NCBI GenBank assembly: GCA_002917075.1
Contig: NTMA01000071.1
Coordinates: 145,463 to 209,462 of the forward strand
DNA length: 64,000 nt
Reading direction: 5' to 3'
Source: Hawksworthiomyces lignivorus
Taxonomy: Eukaryota; Ascomycota; Sordariomycetes; Ophiostomatales; Ophiostomataceae
Shown here one piece after another: positions 11,126 to 23,464 of the stretch. Each line of letters opens with the position of its first letter. Positions within the stretch are counted from its first letter, which is position 1. A program made the position numbers and the translations under genes. The notes beneath the pieces are model-generated. The model ran no database searches, was not told the DNA's origin, and saw only the letters and a list, made by a program, of their open reading frames with translations.

Positions 11126-12963
11126 TTATATATCCTCGATCTTTGCGATCAGCGCCTCCAGCTCTGCTATCCGAGCCAGCTCTGCGATGCTCGGCCACCC
11201 GCCGCCACGCCACTGCATCTCTGCTAGTGCCGCCCGCAGCTGCGGCAGGGCTCCTGCCCAGTCGCCTGTTGCTGCGTACAACTCTCCAAGTGTCTCAGCC
11301 AGGCCTGTGGGTCCGAACGGGTCCGCCATTGGCATGATTGACTGTCCTTCTACTCCAGCGGCCGCCATGTGCTCGTCTCCTGGTCTCAGAACTCCCTCCT
11401 GCACGAAGAGGTCGCGCGCCTCGAGTGCCTTCTGCAGAGCTGCCTGCATCTGGCCATCGTCGACGAGCTGTTGGATCCTGTCGGGCAGCTCGCGCAGCCG
11501 GAACCGCCGCGCATCTGAGGCGGCGAGGGCCGCTGCGTCGCCGCCCGCACACAAACTGCACTGGCATTCGAAGCCCCAGCGCCGGCGAAAGATCTTCTGG
11601 CGCTGAGCGTGGGGGAGTAAGTCGGGAATATCTTTCATTGTGTTAGTGTTTCTCCTTTAATCAATTTGAGAAGCAAGATGGAGCAGGAAAAAGGGAACAA
11701 CTCACAACTAAGCGTCAACTCCTCGCCCCTTTCAATGTCGCGGGTGGCCCAGACGACCATGGTGAGAGGTACTTCTGAAACTTGCGCGATTAGGCTGTGT
11801 CATCGTTAGCTGTGCTTTTCGACGGCCGCTAAAAAAGGAGCGGTCTGACTTACTTTGGCCTGCAATCGTGGTTGAATGTCTGCATAGAAAAGTTAGCACA
11901 AGATCTCGAAGACAGCCTGCTTTGTGAAATAGAAATGGAGCAAATAACATACGGCAACATTCGGGAACAGCGCCTTGAAGGCATAGCCCTTGATCGCCAC
12001 CGGAAACGCATTGCTGGCAAAGACGTTCTCTTCGTGTGAGAACACAGGTGCCTTCGGCTTGGGATGTGCATATCGCGGAAGGATGTGAAGCGCTTCTCGA
12101 ATGCGCCGTGCAGTAGCTGGCGGCAGCTGATCTACGGCGGCCCGCCACAGCCGGTGCCGGTCTTGCGGCGTCTCGTGGCCCAGCCCGTGATCGTCCTCAC
12201 GCGAGCCCAGCTCCAGCACCTCTTCCTCCGATAGTCTCTTGTAATGTGCGAGCAGCGCCGGCCGGTCCACCATAACAGCCTCGCCGGCGCGGATCGCCCG
12301 CACAGCCACCGCGCCCAGGCCCTTGCTTGTCGTTTTCTTTTTGTTTTTTCCTTCCTCTCCATTGCTGAGCTGGCCGACAGGGCGGATTTCGAACGCTGGT
12401 GGCAGCGCAGCAAACTGGTCGAACACGCGCAGGGCGTGCGGATACAAAGCGAACTCATGAGGGTGCATCAGGTGTGCGGCCATCTCGGGCGTCGTGAGGA
12501 TGCTGACACCTTGGAAGGCGCTATCGTCTTCGCCACTGCTGCTGCCGTTGACAGACGCAGCGACACCGCTCCCCACACCACTAGCTGGCAGCGAGGCGAC
12601 TGTGTATACGCAGTAGCTGGTCTCGGCGCCGCACACAGGGCGATGCGTCCAGGGGTGCCAGTTGCGCGGATCCGAAGGGTCTCTGCTGGGTTCGTCGACG
12701 AGCGACGCGGCCGTCTGGTTGCGCTTTGCGATCCAGCGGTGCTGCCGCACACCGCCCCTACCTATAGGAACGGGACAAGCGTTTGGTGGGCCGTCGAGGA
12801 GCCGACGGAAGTAGGCGTCCGGAGCGGCTGCACATAGCTTGGGATCGACGACTATGATAGAAGTGTATTTCTGAGCGGAAGCGGCCGCAGCGCAAGGTGG
12901 TGAAACGAATGAGAATGCTAGCAAAACGGCTGCATAGCCATTTCTTCCCTTGTATCTCGTCAT
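11126..12963 (-). CDS. SET-domain protein with signal-peptide-like N-terminus
   Basis: A putative lysine methyltransferase of the fungal 'SET domain-containing protein 5-like' group. Four exons: 12963-11953, 11879-11854 (26 bp), 11794-11706 and 11631-11126; together 543 residues, with all three introns in frame. Residues 1-30 look like a secretion signal (hydrophobic core AAVLLAFSFV, then Ala-rich). The SET fold starts near GLGAVAVRAIRAGEAVMV, the SET-N hallmark is NHDCRPN (residues 340-346, interrupted after Pro-345 by an intron) and the catalytic Tyr is in ELTLSY376. It is followed by the post-SET cysteines C398-x-C400-x2-C403. The remaining about 140 residues are helical and TPR-like. All SET elements are present, so activity is plausible. 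A secreted or ER methyltransferase would be unusual, and the substrate is unknown. Confidence 0.85.
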
Positions 12964-13655
12964 TATGAATGGTATAATGCAGCTCTTGCCGCAGATGGTG
13001 TTTTAGTCGGCAATGTCGAAATGTAATAGGAGAATTGAAGAGGCGAAGGCAATGATATCATTACGAACTTGATGCTATCGTTCATAGAAGAGATGATCTA
13101 TGTTAACAAAAAGAAAAAAGTCATAGATATGGGCATGAGAACAGTGCTTGCCTGTCATGATAAAAATTCTCAAATATCAAAATGTGCGTTCACCATAGGG
13201 AGCCAACTGCAACAGCACCTCGCAAAAGATATTCAGTCACACAGTCCTGTCAAAGCTAAATCACAACCACACAAATTTGAATTTTTTTTATTATAATTAT
13301 TTCATTGCCTGTGGTCAATTATTTCTGAGACCACGTCCTTGTGTGTTTGACTGTCACACATGCCGTGTGCTAGAGGATGAAGATTTCCAACTTCTGCTAT
13401 CACTTAACACCATCGCTGATACCCAGTTCCAATATCCTTTTGCACTGTGACCCAAAATAAATACCAACAAAGGGGAAGAAGAAAAAAAAAGTAATAGAAT
13501 AAAGAATATGTGAACGTATATGAGAAAGCCGTATGTACAACTCGCACCAGCCGTAGAGAAGAAAAAGCCCGTGATTGTGTCGCATTTGAACGCCGATATT
13601 ACATTTCTCACCTCCCAATAAAACAGGATAACTGACAATAGAAATTTGCACAAAC
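12964..13655. other. Intergenic region, no gene seen
   Basis: AT-rich spacer between the SET start and the acyltransferase 3' end, both on the minus strand. No open frame with coding character. Confidence 0.55.
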
Positions 13656-15394
13656 TTATAATGTCCGCGGTAGCGCGGGCTCGGGGTCCTTCTGTGCAAA
13701 GTGCTCGTATAGCCGCCGGCCAATGTTGACGGCGGTCACGTCGAGGGTCCGCTGGGCGAGGTCGGCAAAGTAGAAGACGAAGGCCCACAAGACGGCCTCG
13801 GCCAGCGCGATGCCCATCATGTACTGCACCAGCGTGGCGCTCCCCGTCAGCCCCACCGTCTTCTTGACGGTCCAGTGGCCGATGGTGAAGATCAGAGGGC
13901 CGTGGACCAGGTACATGCTGAAGCTGACCTTGCCCAGGTACTGCGAGAAGCGGTGCGTGAAGATGCGCTGCAGGGCCGGCATGCGGTCGATAGTGAAGAC
14001 GAGCAGGGTGCCGCCGAGAGGGACCCAGAAGGAGTCTCTGCTGCCGTCCTTGCCGTACATCTTGGGGATCATCTTCATCATCGTCACGTAGCCGGTCGAC
14101 GAGTCGGCGCCCTGGCTGCTCTCCGGCACCGACAGAATGAACAGGGAGAGGAAGAAGCAGAAGAAGCCCACCACAGTCTTGAGTTTCTCGGAGCGCAGAA
14201 GCCGCTTGGCGGCGCTTCCGTCGGTCGCGCTTCCTGGCGCCGGCGCCGCGCTTCCCGATCCGAGACCCTCAAAGTGGAAGTGCAGGTCGCAGACGAGCAT
14301 GCCCGCCAGGAAGAGATAGCCCTGCCAGAAGTTGTAGATGTGCGCGTAGACGGTGACGCCGAACATGACCAGCACGCGCGTGTTGGGGCGGAGGCGGTTG
14401 AAGGCCGCCTGGCAGAGGAACAGCATCAGAGAGCAGTCGAACTCGACCGGCAGCGTCCACAGGTTGACGTCATACGCGAAGCGCCGACCGCGGTTGATGT
14501 CATTGGAGAGGAGGTTCCCCAAGCTGAGGACGTTGAGCCACCAGTTGTGGATCTGGCCGACAAAGGTTTTTGCCTGAATCGGCCGACGGACGTTGACGAC
14601 TACGCCGTCCCAGCCCTCCGTGCCGTACAGGTCCAGGTAGATCATCAGCATGCAGATGAAGGACACGACGGTGGGCATCAGGAACAGGCGCGGGTGGCGG
14701 CGGAAAATGGACGAGTTGATGGCCTCGGCGGCCTCGTTGAAGCGGCCCATGCGGGACAGCTTCAGCGGCTTGTAGCTCAGCGCATAGCCCGAGACGACGA
14801 AGAAGATGGCGACCTGCGGCGGCCCGGAGATCAGGAGGCGGAGAATCGGCAGCTGGATCAGCCAGTCTTCGCTGCCCTCGCTGCCGTAGCCCTGGTGGAT
14901 GCGACCGCTAAAGAACAGCAGGGTCGAGTGGTGCCACACGACCAGAAAAGCGGCCACGCCGCGAAGACCGTCTAACGAGACAGCAACATTAGCACAAAAA
15001 GACACGCCAGATACACGTCTAGAGAAGCCGATTCTATCCCCAAGGCCGGTCGAAGTAGCCGGGACTTTTTTACAGGAGATTCAAAACAAAGGGCCAAAGA
15101 TTCTTACCAAGCCAAGCGGTTGGATGCAGCTTCCGGGATGGTCCCGGATCAGCCGGTTTCAAGAAAGAGGGCACCAAGACCTTGAACTCGTCCAGAGTGG
15201 TGTAGACCTTTGGCCAGAACGCGCCAAGCCGACGCCCGGGTCGCCGAATAGGCTCCGTCACGACGAGCCAGCAGAGGTAGGCGAAGCGGACTAGTAGGAC
15301 CGGGATCGCAAGTATACCAGATACCGGCGCCCCATTTAGCCTTGGCTTTTCGTAGTTGTAGTTGAACGCGTCACTCAGTCGAGGTGAACTAGTA

Positions 15395-15430
<36 letters not shown>

Positions 15431-15579
15431 CCCTCGCCGTTGCCCTGCAGGTGCGCACCGGCCGCTGTGGCGTCTTTCAACTCCGCCTCTCCTCGCTCCT
15501 CGACCGGAAGCCGGTCATGTCCCGGGGACATCTGCTGAAAGGCCCAGCTTCGAATGCCCCGTAAGGCGGCGTGAGCCAT
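13656..15579 (-). CDS. Acyltransferase 3 family integral membrane protein
   Basis: This family moves acyl groups onto sugars, lipids or other small molecules at a membrane. Exons are 15579-15108 and 14971-13656, with a 136-bp intron (GTAAGA...CGTTAG) in phase 1; 595 residues. About 100 N-terminal residues are cytosol-like and include a Ser/Asn run from a (CTG)n-type microsatellite at about 15398-15430. One membrane segment (ILAIPVLLVRFAYLCWLV) is followed by the family core: the motif HPTAWLDGLRGVAAFLVVWH, with its conserved His, spans the splice site. IFFVVSGYALSYKPL, FRRHPRLFLMPTV and LWTLPVEFDCSLML also fit PF01757. About ten membrane helices follow to YLVHGPLIFTIGHW, near the C-terminus. 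It is close to fungal members annotated as hard-surface-induced or O-acetyltransferase-like. The substrate is unknown. Confidence 0.9.
15398..15430 (+). repeat. CTG-type trinucleotide microsatellite inside acyltransferase exon 1
   Basis: An almost pure run of CTG/TTG triplets on the plus strand encodes the serine run of the minus-strand acyltransferase. Length changes would alter the serine count without breaking the frame. Confidence 0.85.
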
Positions 15580-16678
15580 ATTTTAATTTCTGTAGTCTGA
15601 ATCGGAACAAAAGAAACAAAAGCGACGGTGAAAGCTCGACAATCTTCGACAGAGCGGATCAAGGAGAACGAGAGAATAATATCACCGAATTTTGATAGCT
15701 ATGTCAATTAATACCCGTAGAAGGCACTTGATGAAGAATTTCGTGACTTCATATACAAGAGCGCTGACGAAACAATAGACCGATGCTAGGAACAAAAAAG
15801 CGAGGGACAAGAGGCGTTACCAAGTCACGCGGAGAGGAAACGTTGGTGATGTTCCTGCAAAGAGACCATTGGGTTCAGAGAGAATATCAAGACAAGTTGG
15901 AAGAGAAATGCGATAGGACCAAGGAAGTATGTGCCCCCTCCCCAAAAGAGATAAACGAGCGGATGCGATAAGAAACGAAAGAACCAGGTAGGCGCAGAGA
16001 TAGAAAAAGATGGGATGGAAGCGATTGTGGAAGAAGAAATGCTATCTTTCTAGGTTCCTAAAGAATGAACCATAGCGTTTCCCCTGTGGGTTCTCTGCAT
16101 CAGATCAAAAGATAGTGAGAGAGGCCGCAGGCTAACGGAAAACCCACTCCTGTATGAAATAGTATTACAGCTAACTCTTCCGAAAACAATATTGAAAGGA
16201 GAGAAGCATATTATAGACGTGGGCCGAAGGCAGAAAAAGGAAGCAGGCTCGGTACTAGGTAGCGCTCATAGTTGAGGGGGTGCCCATTTTTATTCATAGG
16301 CCCCTTTCATTTTGAATCATATTGATACTATTAAACAGAACGCCACAGGTCTAGACAACTTGGCAAAACAACCATCATGAAGCAACCGCAAGAAGATCGC
16401 AGGGGTGGAGTAGAAACCGGGAGGAGCGGAAAAGTCAGATCAGTGGAGGGCGTGGTGTCTTACAGCAGCACGGACAAACTTCACTAGCGAACGACTTAGG
16501 CTCGCAAGCCGAGTGTGCCATCAACTGCGTCTGCCTCCAAAACCGTGCACACACTGGGGGAAAGACCTGGGAGGGTAGACGACCTGCAGATTGGCCAAGT
16601 GTCACGTTGCAGCACACACGTTGTGAACAATGTACTCGTATTGTGCGAGAGAAATTGAATCATGCTTGCCAACAAAAC

Positions 16679-16731
16679 AAGGCCAAACCAAGGCCAAACG
16701 AATCCATATGAGGCCAAACAAGGCCGAAACC
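16679..16731 (+). repeat. Four short direct repeats (AAGGCCAAAC)
   Basis: Copies of AAGGCCAAAC or a one-to-two-base variant start near 16679, 16690, 16711 and 16720. The function is unknown; they lie far from any gene. Confidence 0.6.
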
Positions 16732-19700
16732 TATGTTAATTTTGCGACAGACAGTTGGCACTGCCACTGTAAAATGTGTGGATAACAATGACGATCAGTG
16801 TTGGAGAAACGAAAGTGATCAGCCAAACTACAGAGGGCAACCAGCAGAGAAAGACACAGTGAATTTTCAAAACATGGAGCACGCCGTAGAGAAAAAGCAC
16901 CACGCGAAATAATAAATGGGGTGATGGAGCTGCGTGTATGCCGCTGCCCCCTCTTCACACATTCTTCAGGATACCGAAAGGCGAGCTATGTACGTTAAGA
17001 AGCCTGTTTTCTTTCGGCTTTGCGGTGAGACATTCGATCGTTTTCAGCACACGGGCAACTAAAACGAGACCTACCAAGCCCTAACGATAGCGTACTTACA
17101 CATGAATGCGGCGCTTATCCGAAGTCTGAACACAATGTGGCTTGGCGAACACGGTCCAGCTTCCATCTCTATGAGTACAAGCCCAAGCCCCGGCCGGTAC
17201 TTGCGTAGTGCAGAAAAAACAGCCACGCCCACATGTCCCAAGGTATTGGTCTCTTCTCGAATCGCCAAGACACGGGCAGCCCCCAATGTTGCTGGAGTTC
17301 GATCGTTTGATTCTATACCTCTTTTGTGACAAGCAATACTACCTCAATAAAAGAACAAAACAATAAAAAAGAGACAGTCAAGGAACTGCACAACAACTAA
17401 ATTATAGTTGTTGTTGGCGACCGTGCGACAAGCACAGGTTTCGCGTAGAAATAAAACGGGTAGCTGAATGAAAACGGAAACAAATGGTATCGTGCCCTGA
17501 ACCGGGAATGTGGAACGCAAGAAAACCTGTTGATTAGAGTTTGAAGAATTCGGAACGAAAACCAGGACCACCCTGTTTGGGAAATGGAGCACCGAACCAT
17601 ATTTTCTTCTTCCGCTGTAAGGGTCTGATTTGTGCGGGGGGTTCAAAGGGAGGGCGGGTAAGTTGAAGACAGGCGAGACAGGGTTGAGCGAGCTAGGCTT
17701 TAATGAATGGCCAGGCGATAATGTGGCGCACAGGGAGCTGGGAGGGGACAAAGGGTGTCCCTGTTGGCGCATCCTCATCTCGAGGGAATCAAACGTGAGA
17801 AATCAAGGCACACCACACAGTCGTCTGCTGGTGTATGTAGATACAGTGCGTGCGTTACCGTACTAGGTCATTTCTTCCTTGACGATCCCCATGAGCCCAA
17901 GATAAGCCCATTTTATTGCGCAATCCTACTCGTATTTCTCTCACGCAGTATTCGTACTCCATAAGCGCTGCAAAAGCTAGCAGATCTATCACCTGTCACC
18001 CAACTCGCAGTGCGTCGCGTCGGCATATATACGGAGTTGTGCATGCTGATCCTTTGGAATAGATTTGTTCTCTGCTAAAGACACTCTTGCCGCTCGCCTG
18101 AGAGGGATGTTTTATTGCCCAGTGAGCCAAATTATGCTGAGCCGCTCATAACCTCCCTCCAACCGCTCCCACACGCTACGAGCATCTACTTTCAGGGCAT
18201 CGAAACAGAGTTTGTACCCAGAGCGGTGTTTGGACCTCTACTCGTGGAAACACTGAGGCACCGTAAGCATACATACATATGTACGACGCACTCTTACACT
18301 CGTAAATGACAGGTTCCACCACGAAGTCCAGACCATTCTTGTACTAGCCATTGGGTTAGAGTTAATGCTTACTCACGCCCCTGTACGATCGGTATGTATT
18401 GGACAACAAAAAGAAAAAGCAACCACAATCTGACGCAATCCACACCCAGAGTAGACCAAGGTCTGGACCAGTGACAGGCGCAATCATGGTTCTGTGCATT
18501 TCCTTGGCAAAGCATCCTTGCCAAATATGACAATTTATTTGCGAGAATGTACGAGTATCGTATATCGTAGCGTAGGAGCATGCACCAAGCCGAAGTGACA
18601 ATTTCGAGCTGTTCACTTGTCTTCAAATGCGGTCCGTTACAGGCTCATGAAGTCTTGGTGTAAACCTATACGAAGAAGGATTTCAAAAGTTCATCCCGTG
18701 TTCCCGGTACCTGGAAAATCCTTCCCGTGCAGAGTGCAGAAGAGTTAAGCATATGCCCCTATTCTCTGCCACTACCGTTGCCTCCAGAGACGCCGTAAAA
18801 GCAAAATGGCAGTGAGGATGTCGAAGTCATCTAAGGTGCTCTTCGAATAAGCATAAGCAGAGTCACGCTCTCCTCCCCTTTTTTTCTTGTGCACTCCTGC
18901 ATTGCCCCTGACAATAGGCGCTTTATCATCTCCCTTGCGTTAGGTTTTGTGCCTCGACCCCTTTTTCAACTTCTAATATCTTTCCATTTACCCCATGCCT
19001 GCCAGTGGAGAGCTACCTTCCCCTAAGAAGAAAAGAAGAAGAAAAAAGAAAAGCATTTAGAATCACTGGTAGCAAAGGTATGCAGCTGAGAGCTGCCCCA
19101 AAGGTAGCTTCATTAATTTAATTTCTTCACCGATGGTAGCAGTTTTTTCCTAGGCAGTTCTGTTGGCCAGGCATGTCACTATTGGCGACTATTGGCCGAT
19201 GGGGGCTCCGCAAATTTGTGCGCACTATGCTTATTTGGCAACCATCTTTTGGCATTGTCCACCTTTCATCTCCGCAGATGCTTACTGTGTCGCTCGCACA
19301 CAAACCGTACATACAGAGTAGGAAGGAATTCAAAACAAATCTAGCAGGTCAAGCTTGTAGTGAAGGAGAAGCCAACAGGGGGGGTTGAAAAGGTGCGCGT
19401 TTCTCCGTAGCTTTTTTGACGATACGTGTAGATATTAGACCAGCTAGAAGACCGGGAATAAACAAAACGTAACAACAAATAACAAGGGGCAGCTTAAAGG
19501 AAGAAGCCATCGACTAACCACTGCAGAACATGCACTTTTTGGAGCGGCCTCGGCTAGTGTCCCCAGTGAAAAAAATAGCAACGATAGCGACGATCCCACT
19601 TGGCAGAAAAGCTTAATTTTCTTTGTCTTGCCTAGTTCGTCGCATCTTTCATGCTACCAGTCCTGGCCACCTCCTGAAGAGGGCGTTTTTTATTCCAGCG

Positions 19701-22700
19701 CTCTCTTCCCTAGCTCTAGGAAGCACTCGTGGCACTTTTGGCACGGTGAGATGCTACGCCTTGCGCAGCCCGAATGCGACCCAAATCCCAAATAGGCAGC
19801 GAGTGTGCAAGCACAAACATACGACGAAGAGCATGACGGAGAGCGCTCACCAATAGGGCCGCACTAACCCAAGCAGCCAAGACACCATGCTCTCGCCGGC
19901 TTCTCCGCTACAATACGTACACTGGAAGACTGGCTCGTATCTCGTGATATTCTCTCTTTTTGCGTGACTGTTAATGCGAGCCAAGATTTACTTAAATAGA
20001 ATAGAAAGACTGAAATACGGTGTAGACGAGACAGACTAGCAGGACGATAAGCAAATGGATAAGAGAAAAGGCTCAGCCTGCATGCCAAGACAGCCAACAC
20101 GAGAGGGACTGAACCTCAAATTAGCACACATGTCGCTACCACCACTGTGCATTTTCGCCTTCTCGTGCCTAAGCCTTATACGGCATCTGTAGCAATACAT
20201 TATAACCATGCGACGCCGAGCTGAGGACCGATCCTGGGGAACCGTTCCTCGGCCGCAGTAGCCAGTTCGCCGCATGAAATGTAGCCTACGGCCCTATAGC
20301 GCATCCGCGGGTATTACGAAGGCCACGACAACGAAGAAGACATTACCGGAGAAGGGGATTGGAATGAGTGGCCAATACACGCGCCAGGAGATGCCAACTG
20401 CTGTCTGCTGCAGTTCTTGCGTAGATACAAGATGTCAGTGACTCCCGGACAAGAATGCCTGAACAAGTCGGACGGATGTCAGACACCGGCGGAAGAAAAG
20501 CTGCGAGGCTAGCAAATACAACAAGAAAAAGGGAGAGACGGGGGGGTAAGGAATCCAAGGAAACAATTCGCCCCAGTCATCGCTGAAAAAAGTAAAGTTC
20601 GCTTCTTGCGGACACGGCCTGTGAGCTACACAGTAAGTTGGCTTCCTAAATCTAGCCATCCGGTTGCAGCCTCTCTCCCTTCCGCCGAAGGCAACGAAGG
20701 TGGAGACAGGTAAGGTGCACAGTGCGACGGGGTCGTTGAGGACGCTATGGAAGAGCAGTCTAGGTACGGTGGCCTCAGAAACGGCCAAGTTGTTAGCAGG
20801 GCGCCGGCAAAGCAAGAGACACTGGCCAGCACATTCAGGACGGTGTAGTCGTCGAAGGTCAGCCAGGCGGGGCGCCTCATAGATGCTGGGGTCAGCGTTC
20901 TCTCAGCCCTCGAGCCTGCAGATGATGCTGAGCAGGTCTAAGGCGCTGGCCCTACTACAGCCGCAGTGGCAGAAGCCTAAGCGGGCGAGAGCGAAAGTGC
21001 TAATGAAGTTTTCCGGGTTGTAGCGCAGGCTATGAACATGAGGACGTTCACTTTCAAGATGCAAGGACTGGCTCCAAGCGGAGCTGCAGACTTGTGGAGC
21101 GTGCAACAAAGTGGTAGAGTTTATGGAGGCGCCGCCGATGCCGTGCGCGGCTAGCTGTCCGTTGACGGCATTGTGAAGCCGTGATTCGATGTGGCACGCA
21201 TGACGTAGTGGCTAAACGCAGTTGTGTCGATAAACAAGCCATCAAGGTTAACTGGACAGTTGGCATGAACATCTGACAAGAGGGTGCTGCAACGAGCGCG
21301 TTCCAGGTAACAATTTGCGCCGCCGGGATGGGGATATGGATTCCGAATGCGGAGTAAGTGTTGAGGTCCATGGCAGTGACGAGGCTGTCAAGGAGCCGAG
21401 GAACAAAAAAAAGATGCAGGCTTACCGCGCGGGGGCGGGGATGCCGAGCGCTGTGAAGACGAAGACGTCTAATGTTGTTGGTCAGGCAACCCTTTTTTCC
21501 CCCGATATGTCTAAGATGATATCATCGTTCCCTACACCAGCACATATTATTTTTCTATGTCGTCTTGTTGAGAGCGAAGACCATACTGCCCATTTTACCG
21601 AGACAGCGCTCGAGTGCAATGTCGTTGAGCACAAGATGAATGAAGCTGCGAAGGTTGTTGCACATGAGCGAATTTCACATCTCCGACTTCGAAGTCAGCC
21701 ACGAGATTGACTCAACAAAGAATATGTACCGGTCTTTGGTACGAGTACCTGCTAGCTTCATGCCATTGAAGACGCAACAATACCAAAGCAGCGAAGGGGA
21801 ACATGCGAAACATCCCTTTGAGGATGCTTTTGAATATCGAAATGAAATCCCACGTACGCGCCCAATTTCTACGCGGGGAAGGATTGCCGACAATTCCACA
21901 GGACGTGATGGGCTGGGACAAGAAGTGATAAGCACGGATTCGTCCAAACGACCGTGTCTGCAGCATACTACCAAAGAGCCATGCAAAGAGCCATTTTGGA
22001 TTTATCGTGCCCCTCTTCTGTCTTTAGACAGACGGCAGTAAGATGTGTGGATGCATTTGAACAGACTGGCATGCAGATCAGATATCTCGTATCCAGGCGA
22101 GAAGGATTTAACAGTTACATCAAATGTACACACTTGTTGGAGATCTGTCATTTCGAAGCTTTGGAACTTCGCCACACGAAGAAAAGAGATGCTGAACAGG
22201 AGAAGATTCGGCGAAGATAGCGAGCCAGTGGTGCAGTTTCTGAAGAGAGGGAATACGACAAGAGCAGGCGGGGAACTGCAATGAGTTGAATATATTATCC
22301 GATTGGATATTTGATCTCGACAAAGACCGGTTCGCATGTGCTTATGGCCCAAGCTGCTCTCCAAAGAAGCAGTAGGCCAATAGCGATTGTGAGCTGAAGA
22401 GTCAAAAAGCGGCAGATTTGAGGTCGCCATATTGCAAGAAGTAAGGGAGTTGGAAGAGAATCAAAGGCCCTTTCTGAATTTCTAGATGTCAGCATGATGA
22501 AGCCATTCCTACACCTATCGTCGTCAAAGCGAAGCAAATGCATGTCGACCTGGATAGCCTCGTAACAAGTTATGAAAATTCGGACGATGCAGAGTATTTA
22601 GTAGGGAAAGATGAGGTTGCTTGACGGACGGATTCTTCGTGTTCCAGAAATGTTGTTTCAGAAGGCCACGAGGCGTCTGTCGTCACTTCCAATTCGCATC

Positions 22701-23270
22701 TAATCTGTATCGGGATCGCCGCTGCCTCGGCCAGTCAGAGGAGGCGGATTAAACACTCGAATCGATCAGCCCTTTAATTGCCTTCTGCAACCAAAGATAA
22801 TAACGCTTTTCTTACCCCCTATCTAGATTATTTGGTTCCATCCTCCCACGGCCTCTAATATACTGTCGCTGTTCTCCGGTCCCGTTTCTGCATGCAAGGA
22901 TGCACCTGTTGGCTGCTTTTATTTATTTTTCGTACCTCGGCATCTTTTTAGGAGTGGCGGACCGGAGCTTTAGAGATGCCCCTCCAATCCCGCTCTATCT
23001 CCACTATTGCATCTTGCCCCTAACGTCGACGTCTTTTCTCTGCAGTCTTGGCCTGGCCGTGTACAGTATGCTCGTACGAGGCAAGGGATCGATCCAAAGA
23101 AGCTGACACGCCCGACGGAGCGAAAACGGCAGCTGCAATTGACCCGTAGGCCGGTTGGAACTGACACGGCCAGAGGGGCGTAGAGTGCGTGACGTAATGG
23201 CTCTTCTTCAGAGGCCATCTCAGGCACAGAGCTTTAGAGTGAAACGGCAAGCTGTGCAACATAAAAAGAT

Positions 23271-23293
23271 GAGCTCTCCACTTTGTGGAGCTC
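23271..23293 (+). repeat. Inverted repeat in the CYP505-type promoter
   Basis: GAGCTC-TC-CAC, then TTT, then GTG-GAGCTC form a short hairpin or palindromic protein site about 175 bases before the ATG. A TATA-like TATAAG follows at 23327. A regulatory role is inferred only. Confidence 0.35.
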
Positions 23294-23464
23294 TTGATCT
23301 TGGCGGAACTGTTTCGATTTCTCCTGTATAAGAGCAGCTTCTTTGTCTTTTTTGGAAAACTGTCTGTCGATCTCTCGTCTAGAGAGCTTTCTGTGTATGT
23401 TCCTGGAGAACTGTCGAAGTCTCTTGAAATCTGATCTTCAAAACCACTTCTTGTCATTGTCAAC

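Larger units (their letters stand above)
15580..23464. other. Gene-poor stretch of about 7.9 kb
   Basis: No intact gene, tRNA or rRNA could be recognised by eye. Open frames are under 150 codons, overlap each other in several frames and carry no domain. It contains short direct repeats (16679-16731), several CT-rich stretches, and a more GC-rich segment at about 20300-21480 that may be a decayed minus-strand gene (see findings). The last about 200 bases are the P450foxy-type promoter. Confidence 0.55.

Noticed and set aside
13875..14975. 366-codon plus-strand frame opposite the acyltransferase
   Set aside because: Shadow frame rich in Asp/Glu/Ala/Arg, with no family resemblance.
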